Below are positions 47,501 through 58,493 of a stretch of DNA of 64,000 nucleotides, in pieces. The notes beneath the pieces are model-generated. The model did not search any database. It was not told the DNA's origin and saw only the letters and a list, made by a program, of their open reading frames with translations. Source of the stretch: Mytilus trossulus (Eukaryota > Mollusca > Bivalvia > Mytilida > Mytilidae); NCBI RefSeq assembly GCF_036588685.1, contig NC_086378.1:31101578-31165577 (forward strand), read 5' to 3'. Each line of letters begins with the position of its first letter. The first letter of the stretch is position 1. The position numbers and the translations under genes were made by a program.

Positions 47501-48447
47501 TACAAACAAAGCAAACAATAAAATTAAGAATGGAAATGGGGAATGTATCAAAGAGACAACAACCCGATCATAGAGAAAAAAACCAGCAGAAGGTCACCAA
47601 CAGGTCTTCAATGAAACTAGAAATTCCCGCACCCGGAGGCGTCCTTCAGCTGGTCCCTAAACAAATATATACTAGTTCAGTGATAATGAACGCCATACTA
47701 ATTTCCAAATTGTACACAAGAAACTAAAATTAAAATAATACAAGACTATCAAAGACCAGAGGCAGTCCTGACTTGGGACAGGCGCAAAAATGCGGCGGGG
47801 TTAAACATGTTTATGAGATCTCAACCCTCCCCCTATACCTCTAGCCAATGTAGAAACGTAAACGCATAACAATACGTACATTTAAAATTCAATTCAAGAG
47901 AAGTCCAAGTCTGATGTCAGAAGATGTAACCCCAAAAAAATAAACAAAATGACAATTATACATAACTAACACATGACATGAGTAAAATCTCTTTGTTCTG
48001 ACTGTACTATAATCTGAATAATGCAAAGCAAAGGTGTGCATTAACTACCTCAGATATACTGCACAGTTCACATCTATTTTTACCTTTAGGGGCGGTTCCT
48101 AGATTTTGAATGGGCGTTATTATATCAAATTAAAAAAGAAATGTCGCCGAGTGTAGCGAGACTAAAAACAATATTGACTATTTTAAGCCAAAACACGTTA
48201 CTTTATCCAATACTAGGGTGATGACATGTTAGCCTCCAACCCCCGTAGATATCGTAGTTTCAAAATAGGAAAAATGAAAGGTTAATTCTTATTCCTTTTT
48301 TTTTCATCTTAGCTTGAACATAATTTTTTTTATTATAATAAGTGTACAGCAAACATCTTAAATCAGTGTTTTAAATTCAGAAAGATGGTAAAATTGTGCC
48401 AAAAAAGAAATGTATCTAAGAATATCCGAATAAAAAATAAATCTGAT
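44580..48447 (+). repeat. Tandem array unit 4 (5' truncated)
   Basis: Starts inside the unit at the hairpin and has lost the CRE/CCAAT cluster. It continues in the usual order to AAAATAAATCTGATT, where it stops and an inverted fragment follows. One 105-bp subrepeat more than in units 2 and 3. Confidence 0.92.
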
Positions 48448-48688
48448 TCAGTTGTGTTTTAAAATGTAAATAAGCGGAACCAAAATAATCTAAAAATTAT
48501 ATTCATAACCTTCATCCATTGCTACACTAAGACAAGATGAAAAGTTTTTTTGACGGACAATTGGTATATATACGTGTTTGAATTTTTTAACATAACAATA
48601 AATAGCAGGTTATGAAATACCACTTTTTGTGTTCTCGCAAGATGAGGCATGCGTCATCCCGACCGTGCAAGGGCTGTGTAGCCAGTAC
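48448..48688 (-). repeat. Inverted partial copy of the array unit, right flank
   Basis: Reverse complement of the segment at about 46850-47087 of unit 4 (landmarks: AGCGGAACCAAAATAATC, GACGGACAATTGGTATATAT, GAGGCATGCGTCATCC). It ends at GTGTAGCCAGT, after which unrelated sequence begins. Confidence 0.88.
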
Positions 48689-48689
48689 A

Positions 48690-49300
48690 GGTCGTTAAAA
48701 ACTTCCATTTGTCATACGTCAACAATAACTTATATTTTTTGTGAAGCTTAGTGACATATATGACCAACTTCTGAAATACGTATTCGTGTTATACATACAA
48801 GTATCTTTTAAATGAAAATATTACATAAACAAGCCTAGCTGGAATTTAACTGAAATAACGAGCATATCAAATGTTGCATAAATCCGTTTTGGCAATCATA
48901 CCACATCTTCAAGCTTTATAAACATTGTACATCGAAAGAATTAGACAACATTCGCTCTGCAAGGAGACATTTTTCTCAAAACCAGACCAATTTAATCTCA
49001 AAATTTAATGTAATTGCAGAAATCTATTTGTCAATTTAATTTACAAGTTACTTAGTTGGGCATTTGCGTGACTAGAGTTAGTTTATAACAATATTCTCTC
49101 TTGGAAACCAAAGAATATAATCGTTCCTATTATCGCGATTATATTTTCACGATCATACTGGTTTAATTGCTGAAATCAAATAAAATAATCAATGGAGAAA
49201 TAATTTTGTTTTTGTAAAGTGGAATTAATTACAAAAGGAAATATGATTGTCACGTCAAATAAAAATAAAGTGTCTCCTTAAAACAATTAGTACGACTTGT
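48690..49300. other. Unique-looking spacer right of the array
   Basis: AT-rich; only a 23-bp tip of repeat family C (TTGGCAATCATACCACATCT at 48890) is recognised. Confidence 0.4.
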
Positions 49301-49306
49301 TGAAAA

Positions 49307-49693
49307 ATGTTTATCAATTATCATATCAATTTTCTAAGAAGACTTCAGTCGTCTTTATTTAGTAACTTGTTAAAAATAATCATTTTTGTTAAAAATAATA
49401 ATTTTTGTGATTACACAAGTTCCATTATAAAAATCAAGTTAAACAAATGGATGAAATGTGTAACAACAACAAAAATCCCCAAAACACATTCTTCGTGTCT
49501 TCGAATTCCAGTTTATTCTAATTTGGACAGTGTTTATGAATTTTTTGATAAACGTCCAGTAGCAAATATTTCAAGACTTCAAGGCCAGACAGAGAGCTCT
49601 ATGACCAAAAAATCCTTAAATAGCCAAGTCCATCTAAGTTCACTTTGCCTGAGGGAGTTAAATTCTTCTTTCTTAATATTTCAAAATTTATGA
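49307..49693 (+). other. Unassigned 128-codon open frame
   Basis: Begins with ATG and ends at TGA. The translation is basic and hydrophobic first (residues 1-50), then mixed, with no domain I recognise. It ends just before the 51-bp array. It could be a chance ORF or an exon remnant; no splice signals decide it. Confidence 0.2.
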
Positions 49694-49727
49694 ACGGGCA
49701 TTTTTTACAAAGTTTGTTATAAATCAT

Positions 49728-51945
49728 GTCACTGAGTACCGAAGTACTAGCTGCCGTGCTGATGATACCCTCTGGAACCGAAAGTCTAGTCAGAGTACTA
49801 GCTGCTGTGCTGATGATACCCTCTGAAACCGAAAGTCTAGTCGGAGTACTAGCTGCTGTGCTGATGATACCCTCTGGAACCGAGAGTCTAGTCAGAGTAA
49901 TAGCTGCTGTGCTGATGATACCCTCTGGAACCGAGAGTCTAGTCAGAGTACTAGCTGCTGTGCTGATGATACCCTCTGGAACCGGAAGTCTAGTCGGAGT
50001 ACTAGCTGCTGTGCTGATGATACCCTCTGGAACCGAGAGTCTAGTCAGAGTACTAGCTGCTGTGCTGATGATACCCTCTGGAACCGAAAGTCTAGTCGGA
50101 GTACTAGCTTCTGTGCTGATGATACCCTCTGGAACCGAGAGTCTAGTCAGAGTACTAGCTGCTGTGCTGATGATACCCTCTGGAACCTAAAGTCTAGTCA
50201 GAGTACTAGCTGCTGTGCTGATGATACCCTCTGGAACCGAAAGTCTAGTCAGAGTACTAGCTGCTGTGCTGATGATACCCTCTGGAACCGAAAGTCTAGT
50301 CAGAGTACTAGCTGCCGTGCTGATGATACCCTCTGGAACCTAAAGTCTAGTCAGAGTACTAGCTGCTGTGCTGATGATACCCTCTGGAACCTAAAGTCTA
50401 GTCAGAGTACAAGCTGCCGTGCTGATGGTACCCTCTGGAACCTAAAGTCTAGTCAGAGTACAAGCTGCCGTGCTGATGATACCCTCTGGAACCTAAAGTC
50501 TAGTCAGAGTACAAGCTGCCGTGCTGATGATACCCTCTGGAACCGAAAGTCTAGTCAGAGTACTAGCTGCTGTGCTGATGATACCCTCTGGAACCTAAAG
50601 TCTAGTCAGAGTACAAGCTGCCGTGCTGATGGTACCCTCTGGAACCTAAAGTCTAGTCAGAGTACAAGCTGCCGTGCTGATGATACCCTCTGGAACCGAA
50701 AGTCTAGTCAGAGTACTAGCTGCTGTGCTGATGATACCCTCTGGAACCGAAAGTCTAGTCAGAGTACAAGCTGCCGTGCTGATGGTACCCTCTGGAACCT
50801 AAAGTCTAGTCAGAGTACAAGCTGCCGTGCTGATGGTACCCTCTGGAACCTAAAGTCTAGTCAGAGTACAAGCTGCCGTGCTGATGATACCCTCTGGAAC
50901 CGAAAGTCTAGTCAGAGTACTAGCTGCTGTGCTGATGATACCCTCTGGAACCTAAAGTCTAGTCAGAGTACAAGCTGCCGTGCTGATGATACCCTCTGGA
51001 ACCGAAAGTCTAGTCAGAGTACTAGCTGCTGTGCTGATGATACCCTCTGGAACCGAAAGTCTAGTCAGAGTACTAGCTGCTGTGCTGATGATACCCTCTG
51101 GAACCTAAAGTCTAGTCAGAGTACTAGCTGCCGTGTTGATGATACTCTCTGGAACCTAAAGTCTAGTCAGAGTACTAGCTGGTGTGCTGATGATACCCTC
51201 TGGAACCAAAAGTCTAGTCGGAGTACTAGCTGCTGTGCTGATGATACCCTCTGGAACCGAAAGTCTAGTCAGAGTACTAGCTGTTGTGCCGATGATACCC
51301 TCTGGAACCTAAAGTCTAGTCGGGGTACTAGCTGCCGTGCTGATGATACTCTCTGGAAACGAGAGTCTAGTCAGAGTACTAGCTGCTGTGCTGATGATAC
51401 CCTCTGGAACCGAAAGTCTAGTCAGAGTACTAGCTGCTGTGCTGATGATACCCTCTGGAACCGAAAGTCTAGTCAGAGTACTAGCTGCTCTGCTGATGAT
51501 ACCCTCTGGAACCTAAAGTCTAGTCGGAGTACTAGCTGCCGTGCTGATGATACCCTCTGGAACCGAAAGTCTAGTCGGAGTACTTGCTGCTGTGCTGATG
51601 ATACCCTCTGGAACCTAAAGTCTAGTCAGAGTACTAGCTGCTGTGCTGATGATACCCTCTGGAACCTAAAGTCTAGTCAGAGTACAAGCTGCCGTGCTGA
51701 TGATACCCTCTGGAACCGAAAGTCTAGTCGGAGTACTTGCTGCTGTGCTGATGATACCCTCTGGAACCGAAAGTCTAGTCAGAGTACTAGCTGCTGTGCT
51801 GATGATACCCTCTGGAACCGAAAGTCTAGTCAGAGTACTAGCTGCTGTGCTGATGATACCCTCTGGAACCTAAAGTCTAGTCAGAGTACTAGCTGCTGTG
51901 CTGATGATACCCTCTGGAACCGGAAGTCTAGTCAGAGGAAGTTTC
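49728..51945 (+). repeat. 51-bp tandem repeat, 43 copies, no indels
   Basis: The unit contains AGTCTAGTCAGAGTACTAGC and TGATGATACCCTCTGGAACC. The distance between the same position in the first and last copies is 2142 bp, exactly 42 x 51, so there is no net length change in 43 copies. Variants are a few recurring substitutions (CCGAAAG/CCTAAAG, CTGCTG/CTGCCG, ACTAGC/ACAAGC, CAGAGT/CGGAGT) shuffled among copies, which suggests amplification of multi-unit blocks. Confidence 0.95.
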
Positions 51946-51953
51946 AAATATAA
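49827..51953 (+). other. 708-codon open frame through the 51-bp array (no ATG)
   Basis: In the frame of TCT AGT CAG the array reads as repeats of SSQSTSCCADDTLWNRK and stays open from just after a TGA at 49824 to a TAA at 51951. There is no ATG in the frame, so as a gene it would need an upstream exon and an acceptor that I cannot identify. A second frame with an ATG (49726-50190) gives a hydrophobic repeat (LAAVLMIPSGTESLVRV) and is closed by CCTAAAG variants. Cys/Ser/Asp content is unusual. It may be coding (a repeat protein) or just a 3n minisatellite; substitution pattern would decide. Confidence 0.3.
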
Positions 51954-51959
51954 AGATCC

Positions 51960-52530
51960 CAAGAAATAGAGAACAATTAAAGTACAGATTATTTGTATAG
52001 TTCTTTTTTTGGTATGACATAAGTATGAATGACGTGAGACAATATTTTTTTTTATTTTTTTGGCAAATAAGAAGAAAGAATTTAGATATAATTAGTTTTA
52101 ATGACATTTAAATGGATCTATTTATATTTAAATGATTGTATAAATACATTTAGTATAGTAGGTCGTCGACATATTTTTGCAAGTTTGTAAATAACGTGAA
52201 TCAAAGGTAGACGGCCGATTTAATGACACACAACCTATTAAATTTAAAGACGAATGTTCATCCACAAATATAACATTCAGCTTTGAGCAACATTAACAGC
52301 ACCGAAAACTATTTCAAGACTCTGATGCTCCGAACATGCCACTACGATGACAGTAGCTTACAAACAATTAAGATGCAATAAAAAAAACTATAAGCAAAAA
52401 GACTGTAAACAATATAACAAATGGAGAAAAAAAATACAAGCCTATCGAAAAAATTGTACCTAAGACAACACAAAAAAACTGCATATATTCACAAGAGATT
52501 AAATCGAGGGATTACATCGGTTGAAGGTCA
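51960..52530. other. Intergenic, nothing recognised
   Basis: AT-rich sequence after the array with no open frame or repeat copy in this window. Confidence 0.4.
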
Positions 52531-52539
52531 ATATGGTAA

Positions 52540-52976
52540 TTGATATTGAAAAATGTACCCTTAACAATTCCCTTTCTTTTATATCTTTCTGGGGGTATAG
52601 AAGTATGGTCACCATTAGTCTTCCTCCGACCGGCAGTAAAATTCTAGCTAAAGTGCTTCCGTTTGGCTGTGCGGGATTAACAAACTTGTAGCCAAGTCCG
52701 GTCAGAATGGGGACGTTTAATACGATGACTCCACCTTTGCACGTTAAGAACCCTTGCAACTCTTTTTGGGGTCCGTAGGTGACCTGTTGTACGGCTACAT
52801 TTCTGTCCATATCCAATATACCCTCATTTCTCTCATTTCCCACGACAGTCTATTTCCGAAACCTCTATTACAAAGCCTACATTTCGTCTTAATTGTTGAT
52901 TTGTTCTCATCCGGAATATACATGAAATATTTGCAACTGGACGTTAAGCAAACATGAATCAATCAATCAATTTACA
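52540..52976 (+). mobile_element. SINE-like element with ATCA tail
   Basis: The right end reads CATGAAATATTTGCAACTGG, then ACGTTAAGCAAACATG and (AATC)n, which I recognise as the tail of a widespread mollusc SINE/LINE family. The body includes GTCCGTAGGTGACCTGTTGT. The 114-codon frame on the opposite strand (52499-52843) is therefore most likely repeat-derived. A related inverted tip is near 62350 (TTGATTGATTGTTAGTGG). Confidence 0.5.
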
Positions 52977-53181
52977 TCTTTCTCTCTAATTTATTTGTTT
53001 ACTAAAAATGCCATTATATTGATTGTCGATGGTGGCAATTTCTTAGCTATTACAGTGAACTCGTTGAAGGGGTAAACTTTAAATAAAAAGGGGAAATTAG
53101 GAAGGAACATATAGCAAGTCTAACTAAAATGCTCAACTAGATTTTGTCACATGACGTGAAACGAAACAAACGAGGGGTCTG

Positions 53182-55165
53182 AGGGACTGTGCAATATTTA
53201 TCTGAGGGTGGGGCCGGTGTACAGCAAATATTTATTAAAAAAAAACTTTATGCCCCGCCAAAATTTATTTAAAAAAAAGTTCCTGCCCCGCTTCAATTAA
53301 TTATAAAAAAAGTCCTTGCCCCGCTTGAAAAAAATAAAACACACATATGGAAACATGATATTTTTTAACTCAAATGCACAACATTCAATAACACATGTAT
53401 ATCAGAGTTAATATATCAACTCAAATGCATATATTTCAATATTATAAAGATTTTATAACACATTTTAATTGTGTTTTGAAAATAATATTTTATACTGCCA
53501 CTAGAATGTTTCTATACATTTTTTTTTATATTCATTGATATACATGATATACTTTCCTTGGAATTATGAAATTCAACTTTAATAAGGGTTTACCCAACAT
53601 TTTTACTAAGTTTTATAAACTTTTGAAGAAGTATTTATTTTGAGATATTGACAAAACTATATAAATTTTAAAAAATTGTGAAATAGCCAAATCAAGTATA
53701 AAATTGAAGAGCTTGGGGACCAAAAATACCAAAAAAGTATCCCAAATGAGGCTGAGGAATTATCTATGCCTGAGGAAGAAAATCCTTAATTTTTCAATGA
53801 ATTCAAAATTTGCAAACTGTAAATTTATAAATTTAACTATGTCATTCATATATTGTGTCAACACATATGTGCTAACTACCAGGCTTGTGATAACTCATTT
53901 TTGATGTATTTTATAAAACAGTTTACTTATTAAAAAAAGTCATGAAATCGTGATGGAACACGAATTTGTCTTTTAGATCTAGTTGTTATCACTGGGGTTA
54001 TCCCTCTTTCAATGTCACTATCAGAACATGCAGAATGGTTAATAGCATCTTGTTCAGAGTCCGATTCAGCTTCAGAGACAGATCCAGCGTCAGTGTCTAT
54101 TTCAGATTCAGATTCATTCTGTTCCATAACAAGATCGTCATTTTCATCATCAACTAATTCCTCCTCCTCAACTACCAGATTTGATGCAATTGCTCTCTTA
54201 ACTGCCTGAACCTTCTCATGCTTATATTTAAAATAGCCCAGCTGTTTATGAATTATGTATTTGTCAAGAATAGACACTGTTTGTTTATCAATATTATTAT
54301 TTTCAAACATGTCTACCCAGTCATAATCTTCAAATCCTTTAGCCCCTTCATCTTGTCTCTTTTGTTGATGTTCACTTGTTCAAGCATTTATTTTCCATAT
54401 GTTATGTTATGTTTAATTTACAAACCAATGTTAATAGTTTTCCAGATATTTTATTTATACAGATAATAATAATGTACTATATTAAAAGCAATTTGATATT
54501 TTTTTAAAGTGCAAAACATTTATTTTTCTTATTTTACATTGTTTTAGTTTCAACATTCTTTTTTTTCATTTTAATACATTTGAGTTTAATGTTTTGATTC
54601 TCCTTTACTTTTATAAACAAAAATGTGAGTACAATATATATGTACATGTGTACAAATAGGTTATATATACATTGTATATGAACATTTTATATATTTATAT
54701 GTTGGTCAGTATTTCATTTTTTTAAATGATAATTAAAAGCATAAACACACAAAAATATATTGAAGCACTGTATTAGGCTAATTTGTTTTAGATTACATTG
54801 TGTTTTTTTTTTTTTAAGTTATTTTTTTCTCACAGAAATCACAAATATATGTATTGAAAAGAACATTTAGACCTTTAAACATGTTGCATTCAGATAATAT
54901 ATAAGTGTATGAACTAACATTATCTCATGCCATCGATATGTTAAATGTGCTGTTATTCAATTTGATTGTAATAAATAGTTTTAATCTTTTTTACTCTGAT
55001 TTAATTATTTTTTATGCACACGCAAAGGGGTTTTAAAAGTGTGCGCCCCGCCAAATGTTTCTTAAAAAAAAACTTGTCGCCCCGCTCATAATTTGCATAA
55101 AAAAAGTATGTGCCCCGTCCATGTTTGCACCGGCCCCACCCTCAGATAAATATTGCACAGTCCCT
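53182..55165. mobile_element. TIR DNA transposon relic, 1.98 kb
   Basis: Terminal inverted repeats of 38 bp: AGGGACTGTGCAATATTTAT continuing CTGAGGGTGGGGCCGGTG at 53182-53219, and the complement at 55128-55165. Subterminal blocks of AAAAAAA plus GCCCCGC repeat near both ends (53250-53330 and 55040-55120). The interior has an ORF on the minus strand like a transposase C-terminus. No target duplication is clear. I cannot assign a superfamily. Confidence 0.85.
53930..54310 (-). CDS. Transposase-tail-like ORF within the TIR element
   Basis: 126 codons from ATG. Residues 1-45 are Lys-rich with a YIIHKQLGYFKYKHEKVQ stretch; residues 50-100 are strongly acidic (EEEELVDDENDD, then Ser-Asp/Glu runs); the end is basic (TTRSKRQIRVPSRF). 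An acidic linker and a basic RVPSRF-type end are seen at the C-termini of several transposases. It is probably the last exon of a transposase whose catalytic part has been lost or is not recognisable between 54310 and 55100. Confidence 0.4.
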   Translation of the reverse strand: MFENNNIDKQTVSILDKYIIHKQLGYFKYKHEKVQAVKRAIASNLVVEEEELVDDENDDLVMEQNESESEIDTDAGSVSEAESDSEQDAINHSACSDSDIERGITPVITTRSKRQIRVPSRFHDFF

Positions 55166-55327
55166 GATAAAGCCTTTGCAATAGTGGTTGATATCGATAT
55201 AATCACGACATTCGGCAATCCTCGGTAGAATCCGCTACTCTCCTCCTATCTAATCTTAGATGAGGGTATGAAATCGGCCGAGTTGAGACGAATGATAATC
55301 ACGCATGAATTATAAATAGCGAGATCT

Positions 55328-55432
55328 GGGCCGCGTTCAATATCGTAGCTGCTATACGTAGTGCTACGTAGATTTTAACTATTGAACGCGCAGCTATAGA
55401 CTACGTAGCTGATACGATATTGAACTCAACCC
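55328..55432. mobile_element. Short MITE, 105 bp
   Basis: GGGCCGCGTTCAATATCGTA at 55328-55347 is inverted at 55413-55432 (TACGATATTGAACTCAACCC), with CTACGTAG palindromes between. Nearly the whole element folds back. No coding content. Confidence 0.8.
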
Positions 55433-55524
55433 TGGTTTATGGAAGATTATTACTCAATTTTTAGAGCCATAAATAGAGCCACTTTGCATGGAACTAACTG
55501 TGATATTTTATCATTGACAGATAG

Positions 55525-58460
55525 ATTCAGCTTTGAGAAAGTGCATCATAAATTTTGAAAAACTGTTCTTGGAATTAAAAAAAACCTCATGTAATATAGC
55601 TGCAAAGTCTGAGTTAGGACGATTTCCACTTGACTCTTTTATTAAAACTCAAGTTTTATTATATTTTTGTAGAATAAACTGCCATGAAATAAACCCAGTC
55701 AGAAGTCTACTTCGTCAAAATTATCTCCCCATTACGCCAGTTCATTTTCACAATCGTAGAAATAGAAGCCATTGTTGGGATGACGCGCTACCAAGTTTGC
55801 TCTTGGAAACTAATAAATTCATCCACATTGCATCATTTGGATCCTTATATGTCAGTTGTATTTTCAAAGACAAATGTATCAACTAGCTAATGAGCATCAG
55901 TTAATAATCTTTTCTGCAATGATTCAACTTAAAACTATTTTCTGATCGGTTGTCAGGTGGAATTTTCATAAACATTTTAAAAAATCCTATTTAAATATTT
56001 CGTGGAAGGGCAGACTAGATTTTTATAGTGTATGATGACTATAAACCCTAGTTATCACACACAAAAAATTAGAAATTTTCGAAGATATGCATTTTCATCA
56101 TCCAACTTGAAAGACTGTCGTCAAGTACTTTCAGTAAAAAAATAGCTATTCGAACACACCTTCTCTGATTTTGTGACTCACTAGATAGGTATTTCACTTG
56201 ACCCATATATTTCATCTTTTAGTACTGTGATTTGTTGGTGTTATAAAGTCAACCTGTAGCTTTAATATATAAAAATGATAGAATCTGAAGCGAAACGATG
56301 TATGAAATATTCTTACTTTGTACGATATTAAGACAAAATACTTAACTAAAACACGCCCTAACATAAAAAGGTGCCCTCGATTTTCTCTTTTCGATACAAT
56401 TGCTACCCATTTTTTTGTATTTTTTTCTTCAGTCACATAATGGAAGGGCAGACACGAAAATTACTGAACTAATAGATTAATATGTTTTCCGTCCGTGGTA
56501 ATTTTTTCCAAAAAATAGGAGGTTATACATTTTCATCATCCAACTTGAAAGATACCCATGTCGTCGACTTGATATCTAATTGTTCTGCTTTACTATGTAC
56601 TAGATAAATTGAAAACTTATGCAAATAGTGTTTTTAAAATAAAACACCTCGTAATTGAGAAGAAAAATGCAATTTTGTTTGTTTCTATTAACTTTTAAAA
56701 ATTTTGTCACTATAGTAAACTATACAGTAGTCTTTTTTCGCCTTCTTTAATAAAGAGCTTCGATTCGTTTATTCTATTTCAACCTGGTTTCCGACTGAAA
56801 CCCTCTTGTAAAGAAGCTTTTGCAGTAAATAAGCCTATGTCTGAAGATGAAATATATACTTGGTACACTTTTGCCAAGCATATTTTTAAAGAATTTGATA
56901 TTGATGAGGAACAATATGTTGATTTTGATAAACCTTTTAAACTTATAAAAAAATCACTCAAAAAAACTTTTAAACGTATAGTGAAGGAAAAGTATAATAA
57001 CATCACTCTTCAAAAACTTTCAAATATTGATAACAGTTCAAAACTTTATCTTTATAGTAAACCTAAAAATGAAATCAAATTTGAGGACTACCTGCACAAT
57101 CTAAACAATTTTAATATAATAATAATTTTATTTGCAAAAATACACCCATATGGGTCAAGCAAACACAAATACAACATTTAATACAGACAGTGAAGAATTA
57201 CAAATATAAACATAAAAAAAACCCATAGTTATAAATGGTAATTAATGTAGCCTTTGATGGACATGGACCTCATTTTCGCAATTCTAATGATTGCTTTATA
57301 AAGTCACCAATTTCTGTCAAAAGCTCAGATTTAGGATTTAAAAGTTGTTTTAGCTTTAAAAGTGGTTGATAATTTGTAAAATCAGGATTTAAATTATTAA
57401 TCTTTAAAAATAAGCAATCTCTTAAAGTTGAGTTTAGTTTGCAGTATAGTAAAAAATGGTATTCATCATCAATTTTATTACAAAGTTTACATAACCTTTG
57501 ATCTCTGGGTACATTTTTATATCTTCCCATTTCAACTTCTAGGTTATGGTCACTAACCCTTAATTTAGAAATTAATTGTCTGGTTTTAAAATTTGATTCT
57601 TTTAATAAATAATTTTCAATTTTTATCTCAGTTTTTAATTGACTATATAGAAATAATTTCGAACTGTCTGTTATAGAAGAAAGTTTATTCAAGACTTTTT
57701 TTGTATAAAATTCATGTGATACCTGTTTAAACTTCATCTTTAAGGAATATTTAATTTTATTGTATGGTTTATCACAAGTTTTAAAATCTTTAGCATTTAA
57801 TCCAGTCTCTTTAAAAATATTTAGAGCAAATGTATACCAACTATGAAAACCATCATTATGCAGGGACTTATTTAATTCATAGGCTTCTTTTAACAGAGGA
57901 TTAATATCATTGGTATTAACAGAGGATTAATATCATTGGTATAGTCGTCAGCTTTTAACAAAATTACGTGTAAGTGATCATAATTTGGAAATTGAATTAG
58001 GACGTTATAAAAAAAATTCAAAGAGAACACAGACTGTGCTAAGTTTGTAAAATTTTAGATGATGAGGAACACTTTTTCCTTCATTGTCAAATTAACAGTA
58101 ATGCAAGACATTCCCTTATAAATGCAATTAAAACCCATTATCCTAATTTTAACCAGCTTGACTCAAACTCTAAACTTAAAACTATTCTAGATCCCATCTA
58201 AAGATATTTTGTCTAGTATTGTAGATTATATAAAGCAATCTGTGGAATTGCGAAAATAAGGTCCACATATGTCAATTATATATATATATATATAGATATA
58301 TGTTATTAATATCAACTTCACTTTTTAAAAACATGTATCATGTAAAATTATGTTTCTTGTCAATAGACAATGTACTATTTTTGCATTTTAACCCGTCAGG
58401 GTTTCATGTTTTTTGCAATAAAGTTGACTATAAAGCTTACAGAATGATTGCCATTGGTTG
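55525..58460 (+). pseudogene. Degenerate LINE, C-terminal part of ORF2 (plus strand), interrupted
   Basis: Three segments lie in order on the plus strand. 55533-55690 codes for SCNIAAKSELGRFPLDSF, typical of the region after the reverse transcriptase. 56770-57100 codes for IYTWYTFAKHIFKEFDID and continues to a DNSSKLYLYS motif. 57940-58260 continues with QLLTKLRVSDHNLEIELGRY, then a decayed Cys-rich segment and SVELRK before TAA. The part at 55890-56760 is non-coding, with two diverged copies of a CATCATCCAACTTGAAAGA block. The 3' end near 58420 is GCAATAAAGTTG. An opposite LINE copy at about 57104-57925 interrupts it. Inactive. Confidence 0.75.
57104..57925 (-). pseudogene. Second LINE fragment, opposite strand, inserted in the first
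   Basis: The minus-strand frame 57270-57737 (155 codons) reads LRVSDHNLEVEMGRYKNVPR, then a Cys-rich CKLCNKIDDEYHFLLYC segment and ends SLELRK. It matches the homologous part of the surrounding plus-strand copy at about 57990-58260. The 3' end points left, at 57104, with TATTATAATAATTTTATTTG as its complement tail. The right side near 57900 has a 26-bp duplicated TTAACAGAGGATTAATATCA stretch. It is 5' truncated, the usual result of LINE insertion. The Cys pattern is the zinc-binding C-terminal domain of LINE ORF2. Confidence 0.8.
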
Positions 58461-58493
58461 AATTTGAAACTAAATTTTACTTTGTATTGTAAT

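Noticed and set aside
33417-47727. Recurring short frames in the 4.5 kb units (65-144 codons)
   Set aside because: They differ in length between units by frameshifts, have no recognisable domain, and overlap subrepeats and family A.
52499-52843. 114-codon minus-strand frame that looks protein-like
   Set aside because: It lies in a SINE-like element recognised by its tail at 52900-52976, so I treat it as repeat-derived.
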